From Arthrobacter echini (lineage in GTDB: Bacteria > Actinomycetota > Actinomycetes > Actinomycetales > Micrococcaceae), in the NCBI RefSeq assembly GCF_004803505.1, contig NZ_SSWH01000002.1, positions 219,305 through 283,304 on the forward strand: a stretch of 64,000 bases of DNA, written 5' to 3'. The notes below the pieces were generated by a model. That model was not told the DNA's origin. It did no database searches and worked only from the letters and a program-made list of their open reading frames with translations. Made by a program: the position numbers and the translations under genes. Within the stretch, counting starts at the first letter, position 1, and the number at the start of each line of letters is the position of its first letter. Positions 24,748 through 34,493 of this stretch are shown here, one piece after another.

Positions 24748-26181
24748 TCAGAGCTGTCCGATCTCCGAGCGGTAGGGCTGGGGCACGTTGTCGCCGTCGT
24801 ACCGGTAGATCCCGATGGCGGCCTCCGTGGGATCACCGTTCTCGTCGAAGGCCACCGGGCCGGAGATGCCGTCGTAGTCGATGTCCTCCCCGTCACGCAG
24901 CAGGGTGACGCAGCCGGCGAAGTCGAAGCACTTGGTGCCGTCCTTCGACACGGCCTCCAGTTCTCCGGCAAGATCCGCGCCCTCCACGCTTCCGGCCGCT
25001 TCGGCGGCGAGTGCGATGAGATTCACCGCATCGTAGGCCTCACCGGCGTACGCGAGACTGGTCAGATCCGGGTCGACGGTCGCCAGGGCGTCCTGGAAGG
25101 CGGTTCCGGCGAAGGGACCCGGGATGGTGCCCTGGGCGCCCTCGAGTGTTCCCGGATCGAGGTCCTCGCTGTAGTCGGAGGTGTTGCCGTCCACCATGAA
25201 CAGCGTGCTCGGGTCGATGCCGCTGGCGATGAGCAGCGGGACGATGCTCGTGGCCTCGTCGAAGCTGATCAGGACCACCGCGTCCGGTGCGGCTGCGGCG
25301 ATCGCGTCCACCTGGCTCGAGAACTGCGAGTCACCCGTGTTGAACATCTCGTTGGCGACCACCTGCCCGCCCGCGGCTTCCACGGTCTCCTGGATATTGC
25401 TCTGGAGACCGGTCCCGTAGGAGTCGTTCAGCGTGATCATGCCGACCGTCTGGGCTCCGCAGGTGGTGATGTAGGTGCCGAGGGTACGGCCCTGGAGCAC
25501 GTCCGAGGGAGCTGTACGCCAGTAGAGCCCGTCGTCGTCCCAGTCCGTGAACTCGGGCGAGGTGTTGGCGGGTGAGAACATCACCACGCCGGCGCCCGTG
25601 ATCTGGTTGATGACGGTCTTGGAGACACCCGACGAGGCAGCCCCGACGATCGCGTTGACGTCCTGCGACAGCAGATCGGTCACGGACTGGGTGGCGATAT
25701 CCGTCGTCGTGTCACCGGAGTCGCGCTGGGTGATGGAGACGTCCTGTCCCAGGACACCGCCGGCCTCGTTGATCTCGTTGACCGCGAGTTGGCTGCCGGC
25801 GATCTCGGGCGGGCCGAGGAACGCCAGTGTTCCGGTGGTGGGCAGGAGGGAACCGAGCCGGAGCGGCTCGGGGCTCGTGGTCTCGCTCGCCGGCACGGCA
25901 GCGGGATCACCCCTCTCCCCCTGCTCCTGTCCTTCCGCACCCTCCGACTCCGGGCAGGCCAGCGACGCCATTGCCGCTGCGCTGCTGGTCTCGGCAGGGC
26001 CGGCCTCGGTACTGGTCGTCGTACTGCTGTCGGTGCTCTCGCTCCCGGTATCCGTATCATCGGAATCACCTGCGCAACCGGAGGCGAAGAGGGCTATGCC
26101 CAGTCCGAGTGCGGCGATCCTCACCGCACTCGGAGTGCGTTCCCCGATGCCGAACAGCGCGCGGTTGCGTGGTGCAGTCAT
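24748..26181 (-). CDS. Branched-chain amino acid ABC substrate-binding lipoprotein
   Basis: A 477-residue periplasmic-binding fold protein of the LivJ/LivK group. The N-terminus is a lipoprotein signal with lipobox LFASGC (Cys36), followed by a long Ser/Thr/Asp/Glu-rich linker to about residue 105. The binding domain opens LRLGSLLPTTGTLAFLGPPE and contains the conserved GAASSGVSKTVINQI pocket. It is convergent with livHMGF and surely serves that transporter. Exact ligand (amino acid, urea or amide) is not determined by sequence. GAGGAG precedes the ATG, and a Crp/GlxR-like site lies 119 bases upstream. Confidence 0.92.
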   Translation of the reverse strand: MTAPRNRALFGIGERTPSAVRIAALGLGIALFASGCAGDSDDTDTGSESTDSSTTTSTEAGPAETSSAAAMASLACPESEGAEGQEQGERGDPAAVPASETTSPEPLRLGSLLPTTGTLAFLGPPEIAGSQLAVNEINEAGGVLGQDVSITQRDSGDTTTDIATQSVTDLLSQDVNAIVGAASSGVSKTVINQITGAGVVMFSPANTSPEFTDWDDDGLYWRTAPSDVLQGRTLGTYITTCGAQTVGMITLNDSYGTGLQSNIQETVEAAGGQVVANEMFNTGDSQFSSQVDAIAAAAPDAVVLISFDEATSIVPLLIASGIDPSTLFMVDGNTSDYSEDLDPGTLEGAQGTIPGPFAGTAFQDALATVDPDLTSLAYAGEAYDAVNLIALAAEAAGSVEGADLAGELEAVSKDGTKCFDFAGCVTLLRDGEDIDYDGISGPVAFDENGDPTEAAIGIYRYDGDNVPQPYRSEIGQL

Positions 26182-26299
26182 GAATCAGTCTCCTCGACCA
26201 GAAGGCCTGTGGCCTGTGACACGTGGTGCCAGGTCTTCCTGGCCTGTAGAAAAGCTAATTCATATCGAGAGCCGACATAAGGGAATCAGGTCACAACAT

Positions 26300-26315
26300 T
26301 GTAACGCTCGTCACA
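26300..26315 (-). promoter_or_regulatory. Crp/GlxR-like operator upstream of the Liv binding-protein gene
   Basis: On the minus strand TGTGACGAGCGTTACA matches TGTGA-N6-TCACA at nine of ten positions, 119 bases upstream of the binding-protein ATG. The intervening leader includes TATGAAT as a possible -10 and the GAGGAG ribosome site. Confidence 0.4.
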
Positions 26316-26358
26316 TCCGGGCTTCGACGGTCTTGACAGGTGTCGTAGGAGGCATGTG

Positions 26359-26431
26359 TGCCCCAGCAGGGACTCGAACCCTGACTGAACAGATTTTAAG
26401 TCTGCTGCCTCTGCCGTTGGGCTACTGGGGC
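26359..26431 (-). tRNA. tRNA with anticodon UAA (nominal tRNA-Leu), short variable arm
   Basis: A 73-base cloverleaf folds on the minus strand: acceptor GCCCCAG/CTGGGGC with A73, a three-pair D stem, anticodon stem GCAGA/TCTGT, loop CTTAAAA with anticodon TAA (26396-26398 on the plus strand), a five-base variable loop TCAGT and T arm CAGGG/CCCTG with loop TTCGAGT. The 3' CCA is not encoded. The anticodon reads UUA (leucine) and A73 fits leucine, but bacterial leucine tRNAs normally have a long variable arm. The amino acid identity is therefore less certain than the tRNA call. Confidence 0.88.
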
Positions 26432-26483
26432 CGACACCGGATCAGCGTATCGCCGTGAGCGGTGCGGGAACAGGACCGACATG

Positions 26484-26525
26484 CGAGAACGACGGCGACC
26501 CCAGAGGGGACCGCCGTCGTTCTCG
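26484..26525. terminator. Long hairpin downstream of ndh
   Basis: CGAGAACGACGGCG (26484-26497) pairs perfectly over 14 bases with 26512-26525, with a further ACCCC/GGGG pairing inside. It lies 59 bases beyond the ndh stop and upstream of the tRNA. No long U tract follows, but its position suits a terminator. Confidence 0.6.
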
Positions 26526-26583
26526 TTCATCAGGGCCCCGGTCCAGCAGAGCTCGATCCGTCACCACGCAGGGCGCTCGTCCC

Positions 26584-27987
26584 TCAGGCGGAAGCCTTGC
26601 CTGCCCCGACCTTGTCCTTCTTCTTCGGCGGCGTGGCGGCCTCGCGGAACTGGAAGGTGGGCTCCTGCAGGTAGGTCAGCGGCACCAGGTCGCGCCCGAA
26701 CAGGAAACCCATGCTCCAGTCGGCGAGCACGCGTGCCTTGCGCTCGTACATCGGCATGGACAGACCGTGGTACCCGCGGTGGGCGAGCCACGCCGGCAGA
26801 CCCTTGAGTCCGAATCCCAGGATGTTCGCGACACCCTTGTACTGCCCGAGACCGGCAACGGCCCCGAGGTTGTGATGCCGGTACTCCTTGACCTCTCCCT
26901 CACCGAAGGCAGCGGCGAGGACGTTCGCGGCGAGCAGCTTGGCCTGCCGGACGGCGTGCTGGGCGTTGGGAACGCAGAATCCGCCCACTCCACCGCCCGT
27001 GAGATCGGGAATGGCCGCGATGTCCCCTGCGGTCCAGGCATGGGCGATGGGCCCGTCGTCGCCCGAGATCTGCAGTTCCGCGGTGGCGCGCAGCCGCCCG
27101 CGATCGTCGATGGGGAAGTCGGTGGACCGGTTCACCGGGTTCGCCTGCACGCCGGCGGTCCAGATCAGCGTGTCGGTCTCGAACTCGTCGGCCGGCGTCT
27201 TGTCCGGCATGTTGATGAGCTTGAGCCTGCCGCCCGTGGCGCTGTCCAGGGACGTGTTGAGCAGGAGCTCGATGTCGCGGTCGGCCAGGTGCTTCTCCAC
27301 CCACTTGGCCTGGTCCTCCGTGAGCTCGGGCATGATCCGGCCCATGGCCTCGATGACGACGAAGCGCAGGTCGGAACGGCTGAGCCGTGGGTTGGCCTTG
27401 ACGGCGTCACGCGCCGCGTCCTCGAGCTCCGTCATCGTCTCGATGCCTGCGTAGCCACCCCCGACGAGCACGAAGGTGAGGGCGCGATCCCGTTCGGGGC
27501 CCTTCTCCATGGTCGACGCGGTTTCGATACGCTCGAGCAGCCCGTCACGGACGGCGACCGCTTCCTCGATGGACTTCATGCCGATGCCCTCGTCCTTGAG
27601 GCCGTCGATCGGGAAGGTGCGCGTGATCGAACCGGCAGTCATCACGATCTCGGTGTAGGCGAGATCGAAGGCCTCACCGCCGTCCATCGGTTCGATCGAT
27701 GCAGTGCGGGCGGCGTGGTCCACCGACGTCACCTTGCCGCTGATCAGCTCCGTCTTCCGCAGGTGCCGGCGGTGCGAGACGATCGCATGGCGTGGCTCGA
27801 TACTTCCTGCGGCGACCTCGGGGAGGAACGGCTGGTAGGTCATGTAGGGCACGGGGTCCACGAGTGTGACGATCCCGCCGTGGTCCCTGACCTTCCTCTG
27901 CAGTCGGTGCGCCACGTACAGGCCTGCGTACCCACCACCTACGACGAGAATGCGCGGACGGTCGGAGAAATGTTGAGTCTTTGCCAT
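26584..27987 (-). CDS. ndh: Type II NADH dehydrogenase-like NAD(P)/FAD oxidoreductase
   Basis: A 467-residue membrane-associated flavoprotein passing electrons from NADH to menaquinone without pumping protons. Two dinucleotide folds are visible: ILVVGGGYAGLYVAH (residues 13-27, FAD) and TFVLVGGGYAGIETM (about 170-184, NADH). AHAWTAGDIAAIPDL carries the FAD-contacting aspartate, and the C-terminal hydrophobic region ending in a Lys-rich tail would bind the membrane. ATG at 27987 lies six bases after a TAGCAT box (leaderless). Assignment as Ndh rather than another NAD(P)/FAD quinone reductase rests on overall similarity. Confidence 0.9.
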   Translation of the reverse strand: MAKTQHFSDRPRILVVGGGYAGLYVAHRLQRKVRDHGGIVTLVDPVPYMTYQPFLPEVAAGSIEPRHAIVSHRRHLRKTELISGKVTSVDHAARTASIEPMDGGEAFDLAYTEIVMTAGSITRTFPIDGLKDEGIGMKSIEEAVAVRDGLLERIETASTMEKGPERDRALTFVLVGGGYAGIETMTELEDAARDAVKANPRLSRSDLRFVVIEAMGRIMPELTEDQAKWVEKHLADRDIELLLNTSLDSATGGRLKLINMPDKTPADEFETDTLIWTAGVQANPVNRSTDFPIDDRGRLRATAELQISGDDGPIAHAWTAGDIAAIPDLTGGGVGGFCVPNAQHAVRQAKLLAANVLAAAFGEGEVKEYRHHNLGAVAGLGQYKGVANILGFGLKGLPAWLAHRGYHGLSMPMYERKARVLADWSMGFLFGRDLVPLTYLQEPTFQFREAATPPKKKDKVGAGKASA

Positions 27988-27993
27988 GCGTCG

Positions 27994-27999
27994 ATGCTA
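27994..27999 (-). promoter_or_regulatory. -10 box for leaderless ndh
   Basis: TAGCAT on the minus strand is six bases before the ndh ATG at 27987. Confidence 0.6.
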
Positions 28000-28059
28000 C
28001 CGGAGTTTGTGAACATCTTCACTGGCTCCGCACCATTCCCGGAACCTCTTCGCCCCCGG

Positions 28060-29472
28060 TCATCGAGGAGTGTCGGCCGTGCCAGGACCGGGCTCCGGGG
28101 TCCCGGCCGATGTGGTCCGGCGGCGAACCCGCAGGACATGCACTGTCCCTGTCACCAGCGCCAGGAGCAGTACTCCACCCGACCCGAGGACGACGACGGC
28201 ACCGAGTGCACGTGAGGACCCGAAGGGCTCGGTGGCTGTCGGTGCAGGCGGAGGCGTGACCGTCGCGGTGGGTGGTGGAGCCTGCTCAGGTTGGATGGGT
28301 GCGGGCGGATCGGGGTGGTCCGCCCGCCGGTACAGGTGGATCCACTCGGCCATGCTGCCCAACCGGTTCTCGGCGGGTACCTCCAGGTCCTCCTCGACGG
28401 CCGCAGCGGCGTCCAGTACGCCGTAGCCGTAGAGGGTGTCGAAGCCCGGTGGACCTGCATCCCTCGCGGTGTCCAGGATCCGGTTGACGACCTCCGCGGC
28501 CGAGAGCCCCGGATGCCTGGCTCGGACCAGCGCGGCGACACCTGCGACCAGCGGAGCCGATCCCGATGTCCCGGACCAGTCGGCGTACAACCCGCCGGGC
28601 ATGCCACCGACGAGATTCTCCGACGGAGCAGCGACGCCGATGCTGATCCCCTCCGACGACGCCCCCGCGCTGGCCGTGCCGGAGCGGTCCAGACCGGCGA
28701 CGGCGAGGACGCCGGGGATGGTCGCGGGAGCACCGACCTGGCTCAGCCCCCCGGCCCTGTTCCCCGCCGCGGCCACGATCACGACGTCGTTCTCCTCCGC
28801 GTGCAGGAACGCCTCGTCCCAGCTCTCGGGCCACTCGGTGCTGGTGCTGCCGATGGAGATGTTGATGACGTCCGCCCCGTGGTCCACGGCCCAGGTCACG
28901 GCCTCCGGTATCTGCTCCTCGACCGGGATGCCCGCGGGATTCGGGCCGCTGGTCGGTCCGTCGACCCAGACCGAGACGGCCAGCAGATCCGCTTCCGGCG
29001 CCACGCCCACCACACCGTCCGGGCCTCGCCCGTACTGGCCGTAGGCCCCGGGACCCTGCTCCGTCACACCGGGCCGACCCGGTTCCGGATCGGGCGCCGG
29101 TAGCGCCCCCGGCGCCTGGCCCGCGGTGTGTCCGCGCCCTGCCAGGAGGGTGCTCACGAGCGTGCCGTGACTCGGCACCTCGCCGATACCGAGTTCACCC
29201 GCAGGACCGCCGGCGCCCGAGACATCCGTTCCACCGACCACGGCGCCCGTGAGATCCTGCTGGCTCCCGTCGACACCGCTGTCGATCACCGCGACGGTCA
29301 CGCCCTCGCCCCGGGTACTGGCCCACGCCTCCGTGATGCCGTACTCCCCGAGCCAGTACTGGTCGCCGCGCACATCGTCCGCCGCCGCCGGCAGGGCCGT
29401 GGGGAGCAGGAGCGCGAGGCTTCCCGTGAGGACGCCTGCCGTACGCAGGGCCAGGAGCGCTCGGGAACGCAT
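28060..29472 (-). CDS. Mycosin-like S8 serine protease, membrane anchored
   Basis: A 470-residue subtilase with signal peptide (residues 1-31), catalytic Asp64 in VAVIDSGVDGS, His102 in PSHGTLVSTL and Ser303 in WSGTSGSAPLVAG; the oxyanion asparagine is in AAAGN. A Pro-rich linker (about 386-412) leads to a C-terminal membrane helix (about 419-446) and a basic tail. This layout is that of type VII secretion mycosins, but no other ESX gene is nearby. It starts four bases after the ppx stop, so it is probably co-transcribed with the ppx operon. Confidence 0.92.
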   Translation of the reverse strand: MRSRALLALRTAGVLTGSLALLLPTALPAAADDVRGDQYWLGEYGITEAWASTRGEGVTVAVIDSGVDGSQQDLTGAVVGGTDVSGAGGPAGELGIGEVPSHGTLVSTLLAGRGHTAGQAPGALPAPDPEPGRPGVTEQGPGAYGQYGRGPDGVVGVAPEADLLAVSVWVDGPTSGPNPAGIPVEEQIPEAVTWAVDHGADVINISIGSTSTEWPESWDEAFLHAEENDVVIVAAAGNRAGGLSQVGAPATIPGVLAVAGLDRSGTASAGASSEGISIGVAAPSENLVGGMPGGLYADWSGTSGSAPLVAGVAALVRARHPGLSAAEVVNRILDTARDAGPPGFDTLYGYGVLDAAAAVEEDLEVPAENRLGSMAEWIHLYRRADHPDPPAPIQPEQAPPPTATVTPPPAPTATEPFGSSRALGAVVVLGSGGVLLLALVTGTVHVLRVRRRTTSAGTPEPGPGTADTPR

Positions 29473-29476
29473 CAGC

Positions 29477-30421
29477 TCACCCGTGCCGCTCCGCGATGCT
29501 CAGGGCCATGCCGTCGAGGATGTCGTGCTCGCTGGTGACGGCGGTCCGGACGCGGCCCTCCGTGGCGGCTCCCACACGCTCGACGATGCAGGCCCAGATC
29601 AGGGCGCCTGCCCCGATCACGTCCACGCGTCCCGGATGCATGTAGGGAAGGGCAGCGCGGTCCTCGCGGGACAGGTGCAGGAGGTCCGATGCCGCCGCCG
29701 AGATCTCCTCGAGGGTCAGTTCGGCACCATGGATCCGTTCGGGCTGGTACTCGGGCAGCCGCAGGGCGTGGGCGGTCACCGTGGTCACGCTCCCCGCCAC
29801 TCCGATGATCCTGGTGACCCGATCGAGGGGAACCTGCTCCGCTGCCTCGTCCATGAAGCGTCCCACCTCGGACCGCATCGCGGCGATCTCGTCCGGCATC
29901 GGGGGATCTGCCCGCAGGAAGCGCTCCGTGAAGCGCACGCACCCCATGTTCGTGCTCCGGGAGCCGATCAGCCCTGCCGCTGTTCCTGCGACGAACTCCG
30001 TGCTGCCGCCGCCGAGGTCCACCACGAGGACCGTGTCCTCGCCCGTGGCCGCGAGGACACTGGAGGCTCCCTCGAAGGACAGCCGCGCCTCCTCGTCGCC
30101 GGTGACGACCTCCGGTTCGACGCCGAGGCGCCCACGGATCCCGTCGACGAAGTCCTTCCGGTTCCGCGCGTCCCGCGATGCCGAGGTCGCCACGAATCTC
30201 ACCGGGGGACTCCCGTGCTCCTCGATCAGTGCCGCGTACTCCTCGGCCGCGGCGAAGGTGCGCTCCAGCGCTGCCTCGGACAGACGCCCGGTCGCGTCCA
30301 CGCCCTCACCGAGTCGGACCACCCGCATGGTACGCACGACGTCGGTGAGGGCGTCGTCCTCGACATCGGCGATCAGGAGACGGATGGAATTGGTGCCGCA
30401 GTCGATGGCAGCCGTGCGCAT
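29477..30421 (-). CDS. ppx: Ppx/GppA-family exopolyphosphatase
   Basis: A 314-residue, single-module actin/HSP70-fold phosphatase that hydrolyses polyphosphate or pppGpp. Phosphate-binding motifs are AAIDCGTNSIRLLIA at the N-terminus and VVDLGGGSTEFV near residue 142; it lacks the C-terminal HD-like domain of long E. coli Ppx, as in actinobacterial Ppx1/Ppx2. Its ATG overlaps the DUF501 stop by one base (TGATG). The order eno-ftsB-DUF501-ppx matches Rv1023-Rv1026. Confidence 0.93.
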   Translation of the reverse strand: MRTAAIDCGTNSIRLLIADVEDDALTDVVRTMRVVRLGEGVDATGRLSEAALERTFAAAEEYAALIEEHGSPPVRFVATSASRDARNRKDFVDGIRGRLGVEPEVVTGDEEARLSFEGASSVLAATGEDTVLVVDLGGGSTEFVAGTAAGLIGSRSTNMGCVRFTERFLRADPPMPDEIAAMRSEVGRFMDEAAEQVPLDRVTRIIGVAGSVTTVTAHALRLPEYQPERIHGAELTLEEISAAASDLLHLSREDRAALPYMHPGRVDVIGAGALIWACIVERVGAATEGRVRTAVTSEHDILDGMALSIAERHG

Positions 30422-31131
30422 CAGATCTCCTCCGGGGTGGCAGGACCACCGGAGCGGAGTGCGCCGCGCCGTCGGGCCTCGCGCTTGGCGTCCAGCTGGT
30501 CCGGGCTCAGCCCCTGGGTGCGCGTATGGCGGCTGAGATCGGCTTCCGGCGCCTGACCGGTGGTGTCCCAGGCGCCCTGGCAGTAGCAGCGGTCCCGCCT
30601 CCACCACGGTCCGATCCGCTCGAGCGCCTCGTCCCCGAGCGGGTTGACGCCGGCACCGGCGGTCAAGGAATGGCCCGCCAGGACGTGCAGACACTTGACA
30701 CGGGACGGCATCCCGCCGGCGGAGACGCGGTCGATCTCCTCGACCGGGCCCGTGCCGGACCGCTCGCCCACGGCCGCGCGGGAACGGAGGTACGCCTCGT
30801 GGGCGCCGCGGTAACGCTCGGCGAGCCCGGGGTCCGTCCTCAGGCGTTCGGTCATCTCGGTCATGACGCCCTCGGCCTCGAGTCGTGAGACGGCGGAGGT
30901 GATGACCGGGTGACTGAGGTAGTAGGTCGTGGGGAAGGGGATCCCGTTCGACAGGCGCGGCGCCGTCACCGCCACCAGCGGATTCCCACAGACGCAGCGG
31001 GCGCCGATCCCGACGACGTCACGGACCGGGCGCCCGAGCTGCCTGCTGAGCACCTCGAGATCGGCCCCGCTGGGCGCCACGAGATCGGCGGCGCTGCTCC
31101 GCTGCCCGTTCTGCTGATCGTTCTGGGTCAC
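30421..31131 (-). CDS. DUF501 domain protein
   Basis: A 236-residue soluble protein. The DUF501 core contains cysteine pairs in GARCVCGNPLV and DRCYCQGAW and the conserved PFPTTYYLSHP and GGMPSRVKCLHVLAGH, suggesting a metal site. Function is unknown; the family is almost always encoded between ftsB/divIC and ppx in actinobacteria. GTG start at 31131 with AAGGA six bases upstream. Confidence 0.9.
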   Translation of the reverse strand: MTQNDQQNGQRSSAADLVAPSGADLEVLSRQLGRPVRDVVGIGARCVCGNPLVAVTAPRLSNGIPFPTTYYLSHPVITSAVSRLEAEGVMTEMTERLRTDPGLAERYRGAHEAYLRSRAAVGERSGTGPVEEIDRVSAGGMPSRVKCLHVLAGHSLTAGAGVNPLGDEALERIGPWWRRDRCYCQGAWDTTGQAPEADLSRHTRTQGLSPDQLDAKREARRRGALRSGGPATPEEI

Positions 31132-31204
31132 GCAATTCCTTCCGGGGGCGCCGCACGCGGCGCCCGAATGCCTCGGGCCGTTGTGCCCCTGCCGAGTCGT
31201 CTGC

Positions 31205-32083
31205 TCAGTCCGTCGCTGCGCGGGTGATGGAGTTCCACAGGGAGTCCACCCACGGGAGATCGTCCGGTTCGGCGGGTGATCCCTCACCGGTACTGTCCTC
31301 GATCCCCGTGCCACCCTTGACGAGGTAGCGTGTCTCCCCCGGCATCACGAGGAAGATGCGCTCGCGGGCCTGCTGCCGGACGAAGGCCGGGTCGTCCCAG
31401 CGGTCGAGCTCGGACTGGTTCGCGGCTCTCTCCTGCTCCTGCACCGCGATCTCCGCGCGGAGCGTGTCCACCTCGGCCTGCTGCTGCACGTAGCGGCTCA
31501 CGGTCGGGGCCAGGAGGACGATCACGGCGATCAGGACGACGGCGAGCGCCAGCAGTCGCCCCGAGAAGGTTCTCGCCGGGATCGGCGTCGCCTCCTCCGC
31601 GGGCCGGATGGGCGACTCGACACGCCTGGAGCCGAGCCTGCCACGCTGGATGGTGCCGGCGAGCTGCTCCCGCTCGGCGGCGCGTTTCTCCGGGGCGGAA
31701 GCCGGCCGGGAGCCCCGCGGACGGGCGGCCGGTATCCCGTGCACCGGCGTCGTGTGCTCCGAACGCCGCGCCGTCCGGCCCCCGATCGCCGAACTGCTGC
31801 GCGGGTCCTTCGTCGCGGAAGGACCCGCGCCACGCGGAGCCGGGGCACGTGTGGCGAACCTCGTGTGCGAGTGCACGTCCGTCGCTGATACCGGGTCCGT
31901 TCCGTGCACCGATGATGGGCGCACCGCACCGGTGAACGACGTCGGAGCAGCAGCCGGACGTGCCGCTGACGAGCCCGGGTTGCTGCCGGGGGCGAACTGG
32001 TCCTCGCCCGTGTTGCGCGTCGGCTGCTCCGGCCGGGGCGAAGAGCGGCCGGCTCGTGGCACATTGGGGCGGCGGGCACTCAT
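31205..32083 (-). CDS. Septum formation initiator (FtsB/DivIC family) with long N-terminal tail
   Basis: A 292-residue single-pass membrane protein. Residues 1-170 are Arg/Pro/Ser/Ala-rich and probably disordered in the cytoplasm. A helix at about 174-195 is followed by a coiled coil (RYVQQQAEVDTLRAEIAVQE) and the family motif DPAFVRQQARERIFLVMPGE. FtsB/DivIC joins FtsL and FtsQ at the divisome. The family is usually near 100-200 residues, so the tail is unusually long. It follows eno; AGAGGAG precedes the ATG. Confidence 0.9.
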   Translation of the reverse strand: MSARRPNVPRAGRSSPRPEQPTRNTGEDQFAPGSNPGSSAARPAAAPTSFTGAVRPSSVHGTDPVSATDVHSHTRFATRAPAPRGAGPSATKDPRSSSAIGGRTARRSEHTTPVHGIPAARPRGSRPASAPEKRAAEREQLAGTIQRGRLGSRRVESPIRPAEEATPIPARTFSGRLLALAVVLIAVIVLLAPTVSRYVQQQAEVDTLRAEIAVQEQERAANQSELDRWDDPAFVRQQARERIFLVMPGETRYLVKGGTGIEDSTGEGSPAEPDDLPWVDSLWNSITRAATD

Positions 32084-32261
32084 GGAACTCCTCTTGGTTC
32101 ATCCGTCACAGCAGACCTCTCACCGCATATCCTTCGCAGCGCAGGTGTCACAGCACAATCAGTCCCAGCGCACTGATCACAGCACAGTGGGTTTTCGTCC
32201 GCGACCCGTTCAGCGAGGATATCCGCGCTGCGCATCACCGACCGCACACTGGCTGGATCTG

Positions 32262-33593
<1,332 letters not shown>

Positions 33594-33618
33594 TCAGGGC
33601 TGCTCGGCTCGTCTGTCC

Positions 33619-33624
33619 AGCCTA
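33619..33624 (-). promoter_or_regulatory. Candidate -10 box of the eno promoter
   Basis: TAGGCT on the minus strand in the 143-base mazG-eno gap, giving a leader of roughly 70 bases before the eno ATG. No convincing -35 was seen. Confidence 0.35.
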
Positions 33625-33685
33625 GTTCACGACGGCGCCCGGAACCGCAGCGCGGCGCGCGGTCGTGGCTGCCGGCCCAGGGCGG

Positions 33686-34480
33686 TCATCCGTCGTCGGC
33701 GGCGACCTGCCGCACACTGTCCCGCTGGTACTCCAGGACGGCCCGCCGGAGGGCGCGCTCCGGATCCACTCCGGAGCGCAGTGCCTCGCGGATCACCCCC
33801 AGCAGCTCCCGGCCCACCGCCTCCTCGGTGTACACCACCTCGTCGGTATGCATGGGCTCGTCGGGCTGCGCGCCCACTTCCGACTGCTCCGCTGAGCCGG
33901 TCCTTCCGGGATCACTCGTCCTACCGGGATCACCGGCGCGCCTGAGCGTCTTGGCCGCGAAGGCCACCGCGGGCAGGTGGTGCGGGATGCCGTCGAACGG
34001 GGAGGTCCGCCGGGGTCGCTCCTGCTTCTTGACGTCCTGCCAGGTGGTGGCGATCTGGTCCACCGATGCGGGGAACGTCCGGCGCAGACTGCCGTCGGAG
34101 GAGAACACGTGGGGATTCCTCCGTACCAGTTTCGCGGTCAGCGATCGGGCCACCTCGGCCAGGCCGAAGTTCCCCTGCTCGGCCTGCAGCTGTGCGTGCA
34201 GCACCACCTGGAAGAGGACGTCGCCGAGTTCGCCGCGCAGCTCCTCGCGGAGGTGCTCCGCGGGCTCGGCCGCGCGCTCGGCCCGCTCGACGTCGTCGAT
34301 CGCCTCGTACAGCTCGTACGTCTCCTCCACCAAATACTCGAGCAGTACGGCGTGGTCCAGCGCAGCGGTCCACGGGCAGTGGCGGCGCAGTAACCGGATC
34401 ACCTCGAGGAGACGCTCCACGGCCGCTCCAGCCGCGCCGGCCCGGGCGCTCTCACCGTGCGGGAGAACGGGGTCCGTCAT
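33686..34480 (-). CDS. mazG: MazG-family nucleotide pyrophosphohydrolase
   Basis: A 264-residue all-alpha NTP pyrophosphohydrolase that cleaves aberrant nucleotides to monophosphates. Metal ligands are readable: Glu52, Glu53 and Glu56 in EYLVEETYELYEAID and Glu84-Asp87 in RGELGDVLFQVVLHAQ. It has one clear MazG domain; the second half shows only a weak repeat, as in actinobacterial MazG. It follows add by 13 bases at the end of the nucleoside salvage operon, and precedes eno as in mycobacteria. Confidence 0.92.
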   Translation of the reverse strand: MTDPVLPHGESARAGAAGAAVERLLEVIRLLRRHCPWTAALDHAVLLEYLVEETYELYEAIDDVERAERAAEPAEHLREELRGELGDVLFQVVLHAQLQAEQGNFGLAEVARSLTAKLVRRNPHVFSSDGSLRRTFPASVDQIATTWQDVKKQERPRRTSPFDGIPHHLPAVAFAAKTLRRAGDPGRTSDPGRTGSAEQSEVGAQPDEPMHTDEVVYTEEAVGRELLGVIREALRSGVDPERALRRAVLEYQRDSVRQVAADDG

Positions 34481-34493
34481 GCTGCCGCCATGC

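Noticed and set aside
26340-26440. Integration (att) site at the tRNA gene
   Set aside because: No integrase, no repeated tRNA 3' end and no foreign-looking genes flank it; both neighbours are ordinary core genes.
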